Assembly (NCBI RefSeq): GCF_010093595.1
Contig: NW_022985441.1
Location: 918,648-982,647 of the forward strand
Direction of reading: 5' to 3'
DNA length: 64,000 bases
Source: Mytilinidion resinicola
Taxonomy: Eukaryota; Ascomycota; Dothideomycetes; Mytilinidiales; Mytilinidiaceae
The notes under the pieces are model-generated. The model was given only the letters and a program-made list of their open reading frames with translations. It had not been told where the DNA came from and made no database searches. Below, piece by piece: positions 9,352-20,671 of this stretch (position 1 is its first letter; every line of letters starts with the position of its first letter). A program made the translations under genes and the position numbers.

Positions 9352-11625
9352 ATGAATACAAGTAATCGAAGAGTGCCGTTGGACCAGCGGAAAAGGACAG
9401 AGACCAGTTGTGACAAGTGCAAGTCCCGAAAGCAAAAATGCGACCGTTTGCCGGGCCAGGACGAATGTCGGTACTGCCAACGACAAGGCATTGTCTGCGC
9501 GACAACACAGGTTCGGAAGAAGCGGATCTACGGCAGCGTGGAGGGACTGGGCACCCGGCTCTCGTTATTGGAATCTCTAGTCAAAGGACTGCTCCCAGAA
9601 GCAGACCTCTCCAGCGTGGACGAAATGCGGGCATTGGGACGTTCTCTCGGCATACCCCTTCCGGCATCAGACGAAAGTGGACTGGACACTACGAAGAACA
9701 GCAACAAGCAAGATGAAGAAATCACACTACCAGACCAGCAGGGGCAGGATCAATACATCGGTCCAGCGAGCTCCTTCTACTTCCATCTTAATCTGAGGGG
9801 ATTGTTTGGACCTGAGGCTACGAAAGGCCTTTCACGCTTCATCATGTTTGGCCGGAATGCTGCAGACACGAAGTACGAAGCTTATGCTGTAGAAAGAAGG
9901 AATACGTTAGAATACGGCCAAGAGTCGAGTCCGGAAAGCTTTGTGTCTCTTGGACAGCCTCCTAGTCACACATACAACTCTCCCTCCGCGGGGCTCCCGG
10001 ACATCGATCAACACACATTGGATTCCCTCGTAGTAGCCTTCTTCGACCACATCCATGCCGACTTTCCAGTCCTGCACGAGGCTTCGTTTCGAGAAGAGTA
10101 CGAAACCTGGTCACTGAACCCTTCAGGGGTAGATCGGGCATGGCTATGCAGTCTCCTCTGTGTACTGATTTTAGCTCGACGAGTCGCACCGCACATCCGT
10201 ATTTCCGAAGAGCAAGAGGAAAAGTGGTGGTGTCGTGTACAAGCGCTGCTACCTTCTGTGGTTTTTATGACGAGCATGCCTGCGGTCCAAGCACTCATGC
10301 TCTCAGCACTCCATCTCCACAATAATTACCACCGAGACGCATGTTGGACACTTACCGGCGCAGCAGTTCGTATAGCATTTGCCATCGGAATCCACAGGGA
10401 TGGAGTCAAAGCCAAACAAACGCCCGTCAATCGAGAACTCCGAAAGCGGTTATGGTGGTCGCTTTACGGCTTCGAGCAGATCCAAGTCTCATCCCACGAC
10501 CGACCAAGCGCCATCGAAAACTCCGCCTGCTCAGTCGGATGTCCTCGAGCCTCTATCTTAGGCATGGGAGAGCACTCGCCACCCGAGCACGGCATGTGGT
10601 CGAATCGACTAGTCGTAATCCTCGGACAAGCCTGCCGAATATCAAAAACATGCACCTCAACGAACTCAGACGACACCTACCTAGGCCCACTCTCTCCCGC
10701 TGCAGGCATCCTGCGCGACCTCACGCGGTGGAAGCAATCCCTGCCCGCCCATTTAACCCTCGAAAGCATCGACTCTTCGCCCCCATCCTTCCAACGCCCC
10801 CTGCTCCTCCTACATAGCCAATACCACTACACCGTTTCCCTCATCTCGCGCTCCGCCCTCTTCTCCCGCGCGACCATCCTCAATGACAATAGTACAGAAC
10901 TCCTGCCGCCCTCCCTTCTTTCCCTCTCGGACACCTGCATCGAGTCCGGCCGCACCCTCGCCCAACTGCAGAAGAAACTCGATTCCCTCGGCAAGTTCAA
11001 CGCTGTTACTTGGTGGGACATATACTACAACTTCAGCGGCGCCCTGATACTCGTCCTCGACATCATCTGCACGGTTATGCAGAGTGGCGCCGCCGCGGCG
11101 AGTGAGAGCCGCGAATTGCTGCGCCAAGCGGCAGACCTGGCCCTCCAACACTCCCAGAACCCGCTCATGCCAGGCACAATCCACAAGTGGGCCACTGTAG
11201 TCGTCGAGATCGGGTACATGACCGAGCAGTTTGTGACCAATTCGCAGGCGAGGGGCAAGATGAGCGTGAGTAGTGCTGTCAGTCGTCATGCGCATACCGG
11301 TGGGGCCCCCCAAGACGTAGATTCGAAGTCTGAGTATCCACCCGCTCAATACGTGCTACCCTCGACAGGCGGTGTGGAGCAGCACCGGCATCAGCAGCCG
11401 CAAATAGAAGCCGGTGGTGACGCGGGACACGCCCTGATGCCCGAGGCTGCGACGATGGGCGCGATGCCGGAGTCGTATGCGACGCATGCGTCATCATCCA
11501 GAGGTGGGCATCCAAGGTGGGCACAGCTATCATTCTTAGCGCCAGAGAATGCGCATATGTGGCAGGATGTGCATTGGGATGATATTGGGAATATGTTGTT
11601 AGGTGGGGATCAGAGGGGTGGGTGA
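9352..11625 (+). CDS. Zn2Cys6 transcription factor with fungal-specific middle homology domain
   Basis: A 757-residue nuclear regulator. The binuclear zinc cluster is complete, Cys20-x2-Cys23-x6-Cys30-x8-Cys39-x2-Cys42-x6-Cys49, followed by basic residues (RKKR) and a leucine-rich linker that could dimerise (GLGTRLSLLESLVKGLL). Residues about 220-480 match the Fungal_trans middle domain, with FFDHIHADFPVLHEASF at its start and RKRLWWSLYGFEQ in its core. The tail is Gly/Ala/His-rich and poorly ordered. No intron is required, although GTGAGT at 11267 followed by a later AG might remove part of the tail. It is the nearest regulator to the MFS/isomerase pair and the truncated monooxygenase and could control them; target assignment is inference. 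Confidence 0.88.
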   Translation: MNTSNRRVPLDQRKRTETSCDKCKSRKQKCDRLPGQDECRYCQRQGIVCATTQVRKKRIYGSVEGLGTRLSLLESLVKGLLPEADLSSVDEMRALGRSLGIPLPASDESGLDTTKNSNKQDEEITLPDQQGQDQYIGPASSFYFHLNLRGLFGPEATKGLSRFIMFGRNAADTKYEAYAVERRNTLEYGQESSPESFVSLGQPPSHTYNSPSAGLPDIDQHTLDSLVVAFFDHIHADFPVLHEASFREEYETWSLNPSGVDRAWLCSLLCVLILARRVAPHIRISEEQEEKWWCRVQALLPSVVFMTSMPAVQALMLSALHLHNNYHRDACWTLTGAAVRIAFAIGIHRDGVKAKQTPVNRELRKRLWWSLYGFEQIQVSSHDRPSAIENSACSVGCPRASILGMGEHSPPEHGMWSNRLVVILGQACRISKTCTSTNSDDTYLGPLSPAAGILRDLTRWKQSLPAHLTLESIDSSPPSFQRPLLLLHSQYHYTVSLISRSALFSRATILNDNSTELLPPSLLSLSDTCIESGRTLAQLQKKLDSLGKFNAVTWWDIYYNFSGALILVLDIICTVMQSGAAAASESRELLRQAADLALQHSQNPLMPGTIHKWATVVVEIGYMTEQFVTNSQARGKMSVSSAVSRHAHTGGAPQDVDSKSEYPPAQYVLPSTGGVEQHRHQQPQIEAGGDAGHALMPEAATMGAMPESYATHASSSRGGHPRWAQLSFLAPENAHMWQDVHWDDIGNMLLGGDQRGG

Positions 11626-12558
11626 GGAGGCTGGACTTTAACGGCATTTCTTTTTATTTATGGGTACAGGATTTGGATTCGGATGATTACACGAATTTCT
11701 TTCCTTCTAATGGGTACTACTCGAGTTAGATGGGGTGATTGAATTGGTACCCGTTCTAGTTGTGGAATAGACACTGAGATGTCCGGAAGGATCTAAGTAT
11801 AGTACTAGGTCGTAAGTCTGGGCACATAAATTATACCACTGCTCAGACTCGAAGCTTTTTCGCCTGACACCACCTACGGGAGTGCTCCAGCCAGAAAGTA
11901 GTTAGAAAATGTTGCTCTCGCTATAACGTGTCTTAGCGGTTCCTGTTTTGAGCACGTTTTCAAAGATTGTGGCAAAAGTGATTACACGGAGACAGGGCTA
12001 AAGGTTTGCGATGATCTAGTGGACACTGCTATCAATTTGCGGCGCTCCGCCAAAAGAGGCTTGGAAAAACGGATAAGTAAAAGTCTGGTGTTGATACCAC
12101 GTGACTTACTTAATCCTTACCTAGCCTAGCCTATTTTAAACTAGTCCTTCAAGATTCACTCACATTAGGTTTTGCTGCTTATGAGCTCGGGACAACCTCT
12201 AAACTTACTACCACCTGCTCATCTTCTTTATTATCTCATGTTCAGATGGGCCCAAAGAGGAACCAAAATGAAATGAAATGAGAGTAAAACCGCCCCCGCC
12301 ACCGCCGTATCTAGACACCTGGGCAGCATCTACGTAGACAGCCTCGTTCTAAGGACTCAGAAGTCTTGGCCTTTTGCTTATTTGTAACGCTCGCTACAGT
12401 TCAGCTGATGGTCTGCAAGATTGCGTGGCGGGGCTCTGGGAGTCCTGAACTTCTGCCTTGTCCTTCTCTTCATCACATAGCTCTATCGTAGTGCTGCAGA
12501 ACGCCGTTCACAGTCGCACCATCTTGAAGAAGCTACGAACCAGATTCGTATCTTCATC
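11626..12558. other. Intergenic spacer
   Basis: No coding frame supported. A CACGTG E-box lies near 12099. Nothing else recognised. Confidence 0.5.
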
Positions 12559-14668
12559 ATGTCTGAATGTAACCGATGTTTTCATTTCCGCCGCGCCGCC
12601 ATTCAATTTTACTCAAAGGACCTGTGCGCATCGGCACGAGCGGGGTGTCCATATTGTGAACTGCTGATTATTGCGACCAACATGACTAAACCGGGCTGGT
12701 TAGACCGAAATCAAGATGGAGGAAAACTCAGGATCGGATGCTATGATTCTGTTTTCAGCGTCACTTTAGTCCGAGGCCCCTACAGTAGCTTCGTACCGGC
12801 ACCCGGTGAAGATATTTTCTGTCCCGAAAAGTTTTCAATATGGATCTGCAAAGGCAAAGAGAGTTTCATATTTCAGAAATCCTTGTGCGCCAATTGATGC
12901 TGTAGTGCTTTCTATTCTTATTCTCTTGAATTTAAGCTAATTCGGAACATCCAGACGATGCTGCGCATGATCGGAGCCAACGATACATCTTCCCCACTAG
13001 CCCCCCGATCGTCGAGGATACCGCAAGTAAGGAAGCCGTCGCTCGGATTATGGGGTGGCTACAGCATTGCACGACTTTCCATCAAGCCCGTTGCGATATT
13101 CCTGATCCAACCTTCACCCCTACTCGACTCGTTGATATAGGCTCAACCGAACGAGAGCCCAGCCTGTTTGATCCTACCCAGTCTGTCCAATATGTTGCTC
13201 TTAGCTATTGCTGGGGGCCAGATGTTGAGGATGTCCTCAAAACCACTAAGAATAACATTGAGCAACACTACAGAGGCATATTGCTCACTTCCTTGCCCAA
13301 GACACTGCAGGATGCTATAGAATTATGCCGGAGAATCAGTATACCATATTTATGGATTGATTCATTGTGTATTATCCAGGACGACGAGACCGACCGGATC
13401 CGGGAGTCCGGGAGCATGCGGAACATTTATTCAAATTCATACCTCACCATCGCAGCACAAAGACCTTCTTGCAAACAAGGATTTCTAGGGAAACAAACCT
13501 TTGGTCGGCCAACGCGGCAGCGAAGCTTTTATGCTGAACTTCCCGGCCTATCTTGCCACGACTTCATGATCAGGGCCGGAGCAAATCCCTCTCAATCCAG
13601 CTCAGGGACTGCTGCTTTATCCAAAAGAAGGTGGGCACTACAAGAGAGTGTTTTACCCACGCGCAAAATAAGCTTCAGTGGCGACGAAATGATGTGGAAT
13701 TGTAACGAATGCACCCTTTGCGAATGCGGCCACATTGGCGGTATGGCTGGGGGGCGTTTCGCCGGTTTCATGGCTTTGAGGGACACGCTCGCATCTAGGA
13801 TTACACTAGATACGTCAAAGAATCTGGCAGATGGTCGACTTACCATCTTGACTGGAAATCTCTAGTAGAAGAGTACTCGAACCGGAATTTGACGAAAGAG
13901 ATGGACAAACTGCCCGCTGTCTCGGGGCTTGCACAATCGTTCCTGGAAAACATGAAGCTCATGAACGGAGAGCCGGATGTCTATCTGGCAGGATTGTGGA
14001 AGGGAGATCTTATACCGTCACTTCTCCGGTGTGTCGTCGGTTGGGATCACACAAAACCGTCGGAATATCGCGCTCCAAGCTGGTCATGGGCTTCAATAAA
14101 TGGCCGCATCAAGTTCGAAAAACTCGGATACGTCCATCGCTTAGAAAGCCAAATCAGCATCAACGAGATTAGCTGCACTCCCGTATCCTCTCTTGATCCT
14201 ACTGGCGCAGTAAAAACGGGCCGTCTCGTGGTCACAGGGCCTTTGACTGCAGTGCAATTGGTCGTTCTAGACGGATATCGATCTAGTGACCCTTGTGACG
14301 GTCCTATGGTTATGTTCAGCGAGCGCAACCCGGCTCATTTCATCCGCGGCCCGAGTCTCAAGAGCTATGAAGTCTCTTTCGACATAGCACTGCCCCCGAG
14401 TCTACGAGCGGGAGCGTGGTGTTGCGGCTGTTGGCGGACAGGATACGAATGCTCGGCTTGCTCCTTCGACTTCGACGAGACATCGCAGTTCTTTTGCTTG
14501 GAGTTATGTACCACTAAGCTTGGAACTACTTACTACCTTCTTTTAAAGCGTTCTCGTACAATTCAAGACGCATTTGAAAAAGTGGGCGTGGGCCGGATTC
14601 GAGGTGGGGTCATGCAACGAGACGGACTCTTTGGTAACGCGGAGGAAGTCACTCTCACGATCATTTAG
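12559..14668 (+). CDS. HET-domain (heterokaryon incompatibility) protein, spliced
   Basis: The HET block is unmistakable at 13190-13500: YVALSYCWG, then LPKTLQDAIELCRR, then PYLWIDSLCIIQDD and IYSNSYLTIAA. Proteins of this class trigger vegetative incompatibility or programmed cell death after non-self recognition. Downstream, an 80-nt intron 13741-13820 (GTATGG donor, AAAG acceptor) joins the HET exon in phase to a C-terminal exon reading LVEEYSNRNLTKEMDKLPAVSGLA, the usual HET continuation, ending at TAG 14666-14668. Upstream, an exon from ATG 12559 with a Cys-rich start (CNRCFHF, GCPYCELL) precedes the HET exon, which is open back to about 12937. The join is not resolved: it needs a phase-1 donor, for example GTGAAG near 12808. 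It may be intact or slightly degenerate. Confidence 0.75.
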
Positions 14669-14773
14669 CGATTCTAACCCCAATTCATGCAGGAAAGCTT
14701 CTGATGATAATGCAACACTGCAAGAAGCGTCACCATATTTCTACCTAGATAGCCCATTGTCAGTTCCTCGAAC

Positions 14774-16015
14774 CTAATACACCTTGGCGTTTCCATAAGC
14801 CTTAGACCCCATCTCAAACAGCCGCGATACCGCCCTCCCAACCGCAAATCTCGCATCTGTCTCTCCCGCTCCACCGGTAGCCAACGACACACTCTTCAGC
14901 CCCGTCGCGCTCCACTCCACTTCCCCGATAAAAGTTGTCATCATGCTAGAACTACTCCCACCCTCTCCTCGCACAGTCATCTCCTCCATCGCCTTCTGCA
15001 GCTCAGCAGCCGCTTCTTCAGGCGGCACGATACTCGCAAAGACCTCGAAGAGCGGAGCCTCGGAAAGACAGATGATACGCGTCTTGGATTCATACGCCAA
15101 GTCGATCAGCGTGATGAATCGGCGTACAAAGTCGAGTTCTTCGTCGCTGAATTGGCGCAGGCCGGAGATGTAGATGGTACTAGCTACTTTACAAAGGGCG
15201 TGGTAGTCTGCAGAGCCGACGTTGGATTCGCAGAGGGACGCGAAGGAGCCGTGGACAGTGATGCTGTCACCGATCGTGGTGCCCTTGACGTTTAAGGTGC
15301 GGCCCATCATCACTGGGATCGTGATTGTCTCAAGCGAAGCACCGCCCATGGCGAGGGAAAGCGATTCCAGGAACTCTTCCTCATTGGTGAAGAAGACGGG
15401 CTGCCTTTCGTGCTCATTCGAAGCTGTAGACATGCGGTAGTCTTGGTCTCCCTCCATTCTCCAGACGTCACACCTCTGCTGCAGCTCGTCGATGAATGGA
15501 AGAAACAAGAACCGATTGCGCCCCTTTTCATATAGGCTTGTTGGGTGGCGGTTACTCGTTGACACCATCGCACCACCACTTTGCCAAAACGCCCTAAACA
15601 ATCTCTTTAGAATTAACGCAGTAGCAATATCAGTGACTTGAAACTCGTCAAAACACAACACTCGACTCTCATTTCTGACGTCTCGTCCAATTTGCACTAC
15701 TGGATCGCCCCGGTAGGTGGCCTGGCTATTTGCTCGGTGAAGCCGAGAGTGAATGTCCATCATGAATTCATAGAAGTGGATCCGGCGCGTGGAGACTCCG
15801 GGAGGCATTGTTTCTGCGAAGAGGTCGGCGACTCGAGATTTGCCAGTACCGACAGAGCCATAGATATACACACCATTTTGAGGGGTGGAGGATTCCGTGA
15901 GGTTGTTCTGGAGGGTTGCGAGACGCTTCACGAGAGCCGCTTGACCGGTGTTCTGAGTTATACGGCCACTAGAGATGAGAGATTTGTAGGCGGCATGAAT
16001 AGGGGCATTGGACAT
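14774..16015 (-). CDS. AFG1/LACE1-type AAA ATPase
   Basis: Single-exon 413-residue P-loop ATPase. Walker A is GSVGTGKS (residues 53-60) and Walker B with its following box is RVLCFDEFQVTD (118-129), the AFG1 family signature. A sensor-like TSNRHP follows near 155. Canonical AFG1 is a mitochondrial inner-membrane ATPase that helps degrade or assemble respiratory-chain subunits. This copy starts directly at the domain and shows no Arg-rich presequence, so it may be a paralogue outside mitochondria or use an internal signal. It converges on the HET gene, with 105 bp between stop codons. Confidence 0.85.
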   Translation of the reverse strand: MSNAPIHAAYKSLISSGRITQNTGQAALVKRLATLQNNLTESSTPQNGVYIYGSVGTGKSRVADLFAETMPPGVSTRRIHFYEFMMDIHSRLHRANSQATYRGDPVVQIGRDVRNESRVLCFDEFQVTDIATALILKRLFRAFWQSGGAMVSTSNRHPTSLYEKGRNRFLFLPFIDELQQRCDVWRMEGDQDYRMSTASNEHERQPVFFTNEEEFLESLSLAMGGASLETITIPVMMGRTLNVKGTTIGDSITVHGSFASLCESNVGSADYHALCKVASTIYISGLRQFSDEELDFVRRFITLIDLAYESKTRIICLSEAPLFEVFASIVPPEEAAAELQKAMEEMTVRGEGGSSSSMMTTFIGEVEWSATGLKSVSLATGGAGETDARFAVGRAVSRLFEMGSKAYGNAKVY

Positions 16016-16521
16016 GCTGATGCTCGTCGAGAGCTGAGATTGTAGTAGGATTCCGCGGTTTGGAAGAGCGGAAGTTGTTCGACGATATTGTCATAGCGTC
16101 ACCATGTTCACACTAAACTTGATGAAGATCTAGTACATTTTATGTGGCTCTTTTCATACTTTTAGCCGTAATAATTTTCCAGCTTGAACTCGTGAATGAG
16201 ACAAAGGAGTGTAAGTTTTTGCTTGGAGATGTGCTTCGTCGAATACGGTCTCGAAAGACTTCGCATTCATCGAATACGCAAGGTTAGACTTGACGATGAG
16301 TCGAGTAGACTCTTCGAAAATGACAAAGGAGCTATCAACATAGCTTTACGGTAGTGAGTTCTATTTACTTCTATTCACCGGTCTAGCTTTCACTGTGGGA
16401 GCTGTACGAGGCGCACAACTAGACCTCGTGTTCAGTCTCCTCGAGCGTATCAATCTCTAACAACTCCATACCCATGCATCGCTCTTCTAGTATGTACGCA
16501 CAGACAATCGCTTCTTCTCAT
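16016..16521. other. Intergenic spacer
   Basis: Promoter side of the AFG1-like gene and 3' side of the amidohydrolase. No gene or repeat seen. Confidence 0.5.
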
Positions 16522-18504
16522 CTAATAGCCCACCGACTTGTCATACCTCCGATAGACCCGCTTTCCACCCACCCAGGTCTCCCGAACCTTGACCGACCTC
16601 AACTCATCGATATCCATCTCGTCCAACGGCTCATCGAGCACAATCCAATCTGCGAACCCACCAACCTCAATGGCACCTGCCTTGCCTTCTAGAAAAGCCG
16701 CATTAGCCGGGCCGAGCGTGAATCCTTTCAGCGCGTCTTCCAGCGTCAGCGTTTCGTCTGCATACCAGCCCTTCTCGCCTCCATCAGCACCCAGACCCGT
16801 GTGAGGGCTTCGTCTCGTGACGGCAGCAAATATCCCTTGGAAGATATTGGCCGGCTCAACGGGGAAATCGCTGCCTAAGACGGGATTGACCGGGAGGAGA
16901 GAGCGCATGCGATACGCCTCTTCTTCCGTTCGCTGCGGTCCCAATCGCGTTTCTGCGTACACCATATCTGACGTCGCGTGCGTGGGTTGAATAGACGGAA
17001 TGATTCCCAGCTCGAACATACGCTTCTGGTCATCTGGGTGAATGATCTGGGCATGCTCGATGCGGAAACGGTGAAGGGCCTGGCAATCGTGGCGAGGAGC
17101 GTCTGGACATAGGACGTCGAAGGCAGCACTCATAGCGTCAATGGCTAGGCGGTTGGCGAGGTCACCGATGGCGTGTATATTAATTTGGTAGCCAGCGGTT
17201 GCCCACGCTGTAGTGAGGTCGGTGAGAGTTGAGGCGTTGACGAGGAGAGAGCCGGAGGAATTGGTATGGTCGGTATATGGGGTGATCATGGCACTGCCCC
17301 AGCTGCCTAGTGCTCCATCTTCCATGTATTAGTGCATTTTCGTTCAAGGAGGGCGATGTGGATGTATACCGGCGAATAGCTTAACGCTTCGAACGTCGAG
17401 GAGGCCATCATCGCGTGTCACTTTAAACGCGTCGTCGAAGCAGACAGTATTTCTCTTCTCGCACTCAAGCATGGCATATACTCTGACACTCCAGTCCTTG
17501 TCCTCCACTAACTCTTCGTACAACTTAATATCTGCCGGAGCTACTCCAGCGTCATGGATCCCAACTATTCCTAGGCTGTTCAAGTCTTTCATTGCATTCT
17601 TGATATATTTGGTCTTCTGGACCTTGCTAGGTTTCGGGAAGTACTTTAGGACGAGGTCCATTGCGTTATCGCAGAAGACTCCCGGCCCTGGTGTTGTGAT
17701 TACTTCGCCTCCGGGTGTTTCTGGCAATGGGTCGGGGAGGAGATTTAGCACGGCTTGAGAAACCCAGACGCAGTGAACATCTACTCGGTCAAGCATGATA
17801 TACTTGCCCTTTATGCTGTCGTCGTCTTCGAGTTCCGACTTCTTGATGTTAGTCTTCTGACAATGAAATGGAATCGATGAGTTGACTGATTCGAAAAGCA
17901 TTGTCGAACTAGCTGGCAGATCGTACGGACTTCAAGACGAGCTTGGCAAGTGGAACCGCACAAAGAGAATATTTTTGAAACACATGACAATCGAACCTGA
18001 ACATGTTTGATTTAGACTCACACTCGTTGGCATCTTACCCCCAAATGCTGCTTGATCCCACCCAATGCCTCTCAGCCACTCCGTACTCGTACCAACTTGC
18101 GGATTCTGATCCAAATAGAGCGAAATCTTTCCCAAGACGTCATCCATAGACTGGGAGCCAAAAAGATTCACAGATTGCAGCATCTCTCCGTACTGAAGCA
18201 GATGTCCATGGCCATCCCAAAGGCCAGGATACGCATACCCGTACCGGGTACCGGCCTTGTAGATGGGATACGAAATGAGGTCATCGAAGACAGCCGTGAC
18301 TATTCCAGCAGGATTGAAAGTTATGCACTCTGCCGTGGCATTGTTCAAGGCGGACAAGGTGGTAACGGAGACGTAGCAGCGGGTTTCGGAGTAGAACCAG
18401 AGCAGCTTGGCAGAAAACCAGCCTGGTAGCACTGATAGAGCGACGGCGATGGCTATGACGGCCGTTGAGGACGCTATGAGGGTCTGAGTAGAGAGAATAG
18501 CCAT
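16522..18504 (-). CDS. Membrane-anchored amidohydrolase (YtcJ-like, amidohydrolase 3 family)
   Basis: Exons 18504-18022, 17856-17370 and 17318-16522 join to 588 residues. The start gives an uncleaved-looking hydrophobic segment (residues about 8-30) that would anchor the enzyme with its catalytic part in the lumen or outside. Metal-binding marks of the TIM-barrel family are DGHGH near residue 98, HAIGD, RIEHAQ and SDFPV. The family removes amide or formyl groups from largely unknown substrates and is often annotated as amidohydrolase YtcJ or exoenzyme regulatory protein AepA-like. Intron 1 (17857-18021, 165 nt) is long for this locus; shorter alternatives ending at 17930 do not keep the frame. 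It is divergent from the gene at 19239. Confidence 0.82.
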
Positions 18505-19238
18505 ATGGTCTCACGAATCCAGGGGTTTGGTCCCGATATCGAGTGGGGTGCGTCCAGGAGGAATTTTTTGAGTCGAGATTGATGACAACAGTGGCCGTCC
18601 GTATGGGGAAGGTACTAGTGGATCACTAAAACCCGCTAACGCCGCGTCGCGTAAACAACTTTGTGCACCTCTTCTTCGTTTCTTCAACGCGACAACACCG
18701 TCCCACCTACAAAGGTATACCTAATGTAGCTCATGATTGTCGCACACAGCAGTCTGGCGCGACAACAGCGAGGCGTCTCTGAATACAGGCCGCCATCACA
18801 ACACAGCATTGTAGCGACGATAATAGGAGTGTGTTTGTGGAGCTCTAGGTCTCATGGCTAAGCAGTTATAAACGGATAAACCTAGACTTTTGGCGAGACC
18901 GTAGCTAGACCGGCTTGACTCGTGTTTATCGTCTTTAGCCATCTCATGTTCTTCTTACCAGGAAGGTCTCTGGCCAGTTGTTCCTAAATGAAGTCCAATT
19001 CTATTCATCACAATGTGCGCTCACAAAGTCTCGTCTCTCTTCACATCCATCAGGGCCGAGCCTCTCGAACATTGTACATTCTCACTTCCTACACCGTAAT
19101 CATTGTGCATTCATGTCTTGCTGTATATATAATTAGTACTAGGCTCACTCGGATCACCGTTTTCAATCAAAGTTCGTTCACTTCGCAGAATTGGATACCT
19201 CACACTTGGATATCTCACATTCTCCAAATCCTTCGAAA
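18505..19238. promoter_or_regulatory. Divergent intergenic promoter region
   Basis: Lies between two outward-facing start codons (18504 and 19239). No specific factor sites stand out. Confidence 0.4.
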
Positions 19239-20213
19239 ATGTTTCAACCACTTCCAACCATCGTCCTTAGCTCATTTGAGAATCCACAGCATCGTCTGGT
19301 TCTTAGCACTGATGAGCACATTCTCAACCCGATCGTGGAGCTGTACGGGCCAATTGACGCCTCCGCACCCAACGACGACCCTTCTAGCATCGTCAGCACT
19401 CCGGCAGAGCGATGGTTTTGGCAAATGATTCATCCGGGCTCGTTTGATCGCTGTTCCATTGACGAGAATTTGGAACCCTGGGGCTGGGCCGCAAAGGTTC
19501 CAGGGCCCTCCTTCTCCGGCGACGAGCGGCTACAAGAACTCAAAGAAGAGCTAATACAGTACGCTAGGACAACACACGGACGACGCGAAGCCGAAAGCGT
19601 CATCGCGAAATACGAGTCTGAGCTCTTCGAAGACTGTACGTCCCCCGAAGACTTCAAGGCTGCTGAAGAGTACCGGCAAGATATCAAAGAGTGCTGGGAG
19701 TACTGCAAGGACATGGAGGTCTTTGACGAACAGTATGTTCGGAAGACCAAGCCTGAGGGTATACGCGATCGCTGGGAGGACCAGGGTGCAAAGGTGAACG
19801 AGCTTGTGAGTCCGATCAGCCAACCTTCCATCCATGAGCCCGAGAAGACTCGTGCCGAACACTTTGACGACCTTAAGAACGAGCTTAGGGATCGCTCCAA
19901 GACGCAGGAGGGACGAGCAGCTACTGAAGCTCTCCTCCAGTGCTTCAAAGGCGAGCTTTATGAGTCTCGGGATTCCCCCACGGATATCAAGGCTGCAGAA
20001 GACTATCTCAAAGAGATTGAGATTCTTTGGGAGACCTTCAAGGCGGGATCTGGAACGGAAGGTCCGCAGAAGCGTGCTCTCAATCTGTGGCCGTCGCGGA
20101 AACTTGCGACGATCGAGGAGGAGGACGAAGACAAAGATGACGGTGAGTTCTTTGAAGACTTTGAGGACGACGACGAGAATGCTCTGATACGTATGTCCTC
20201 TCGAAGTCCATAA
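19239..20213 (+). CDS. Unrecognised protein with duplicated 60-residue module
   Basis: A 324-residue intronless frame starting at ATG 19239 (AAA immediately before it, a favourable fungal context). I recognise no known domain. Residues about 98-157 and 208-268 are diverged copies of one module: each begins L-K-x-E-L, has a Gly-Arg pair with an Ala/Glu-rich helix, then ELxE/YExxxSPxDxKAAE, and ends ILWETFK or ECWEYCK. The copies are separated by an acidic, Pro-containing linker. The C-terminus (about 292-314) is a run of Asp/Glu. No signal peptide, membrane segment or nucleic-acid motif is visible. A cytosolic or nuclear helical repeat protein is likely; function unknown. Confidence 0.7.
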   Translation: MFQPLPTIVLSSFENPQHRLVLSTDEHILNPIVELYGPIDASAPNDDPSSIVSTPAERWFWQMIHPGSFDRCSIDENLEPWGWAAKVPGPSFSGDERLQELKEELIQYARTTHGRREAESVIAKYESELFEDCTSPEDFKAAEEYRQDIKECWEYCKDMEVFDEQYVRKTKPEGIRDRWEDQGAKVNELVSPISQPSIHEPEKTRAEHFDDLKNELRDRSKTQEGRAATEALLQCFKGELYESRDSPTDIKAAEDYLKEIEILWETFKAGSGTEGPQKRALNLWPSRKLATIEEEDEDKDDGEFFEDFEDDDENALIRMSSRSP

Positions 20214-20671
20214 CTTCTTAAGCCTGCCCTGCTCAAGTTGTAATCGCCCCGCTTGATTTCTCTTAATTGGACTTGACTCTCTTGACTAGGTTCATTTCAA
20301 GCTTCACATATACCTAAATTGATGATATTCACAATCCCCAGCAACTTTGCCATCTTCTTTTAACTACCACCTAGTGCTCGAAGTGGACTCAATACGAAAC
20401 TACTAATATAAAACGTGCTTGATGACTATGCTACGCTTTCACGCCCAGCATGGCAGTATAAGCCATGAACGGTAGTACATACACCACGAATCTCACTGTC
20501 TTTACAACACATTCTAGAAACATGTATTCATGGACGCATTGTACTCCCTAATTATCCATGGTATCTATCCCAAACCAAAGAAAACCCGCATATATACCCA
20601 AATGCTTCCCACCAATCCAACCTAATAGTCCGCCTTTTCCAGTACGTTATTCGATCCTGACTTCTTACGAA
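20214..20671. other. Convergent 3' intergenic region
   Basis: Between convergent stop codons of the module-repeat protein and the PTH11-like gene. Nothing coding seen. Confidence 0.5.
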
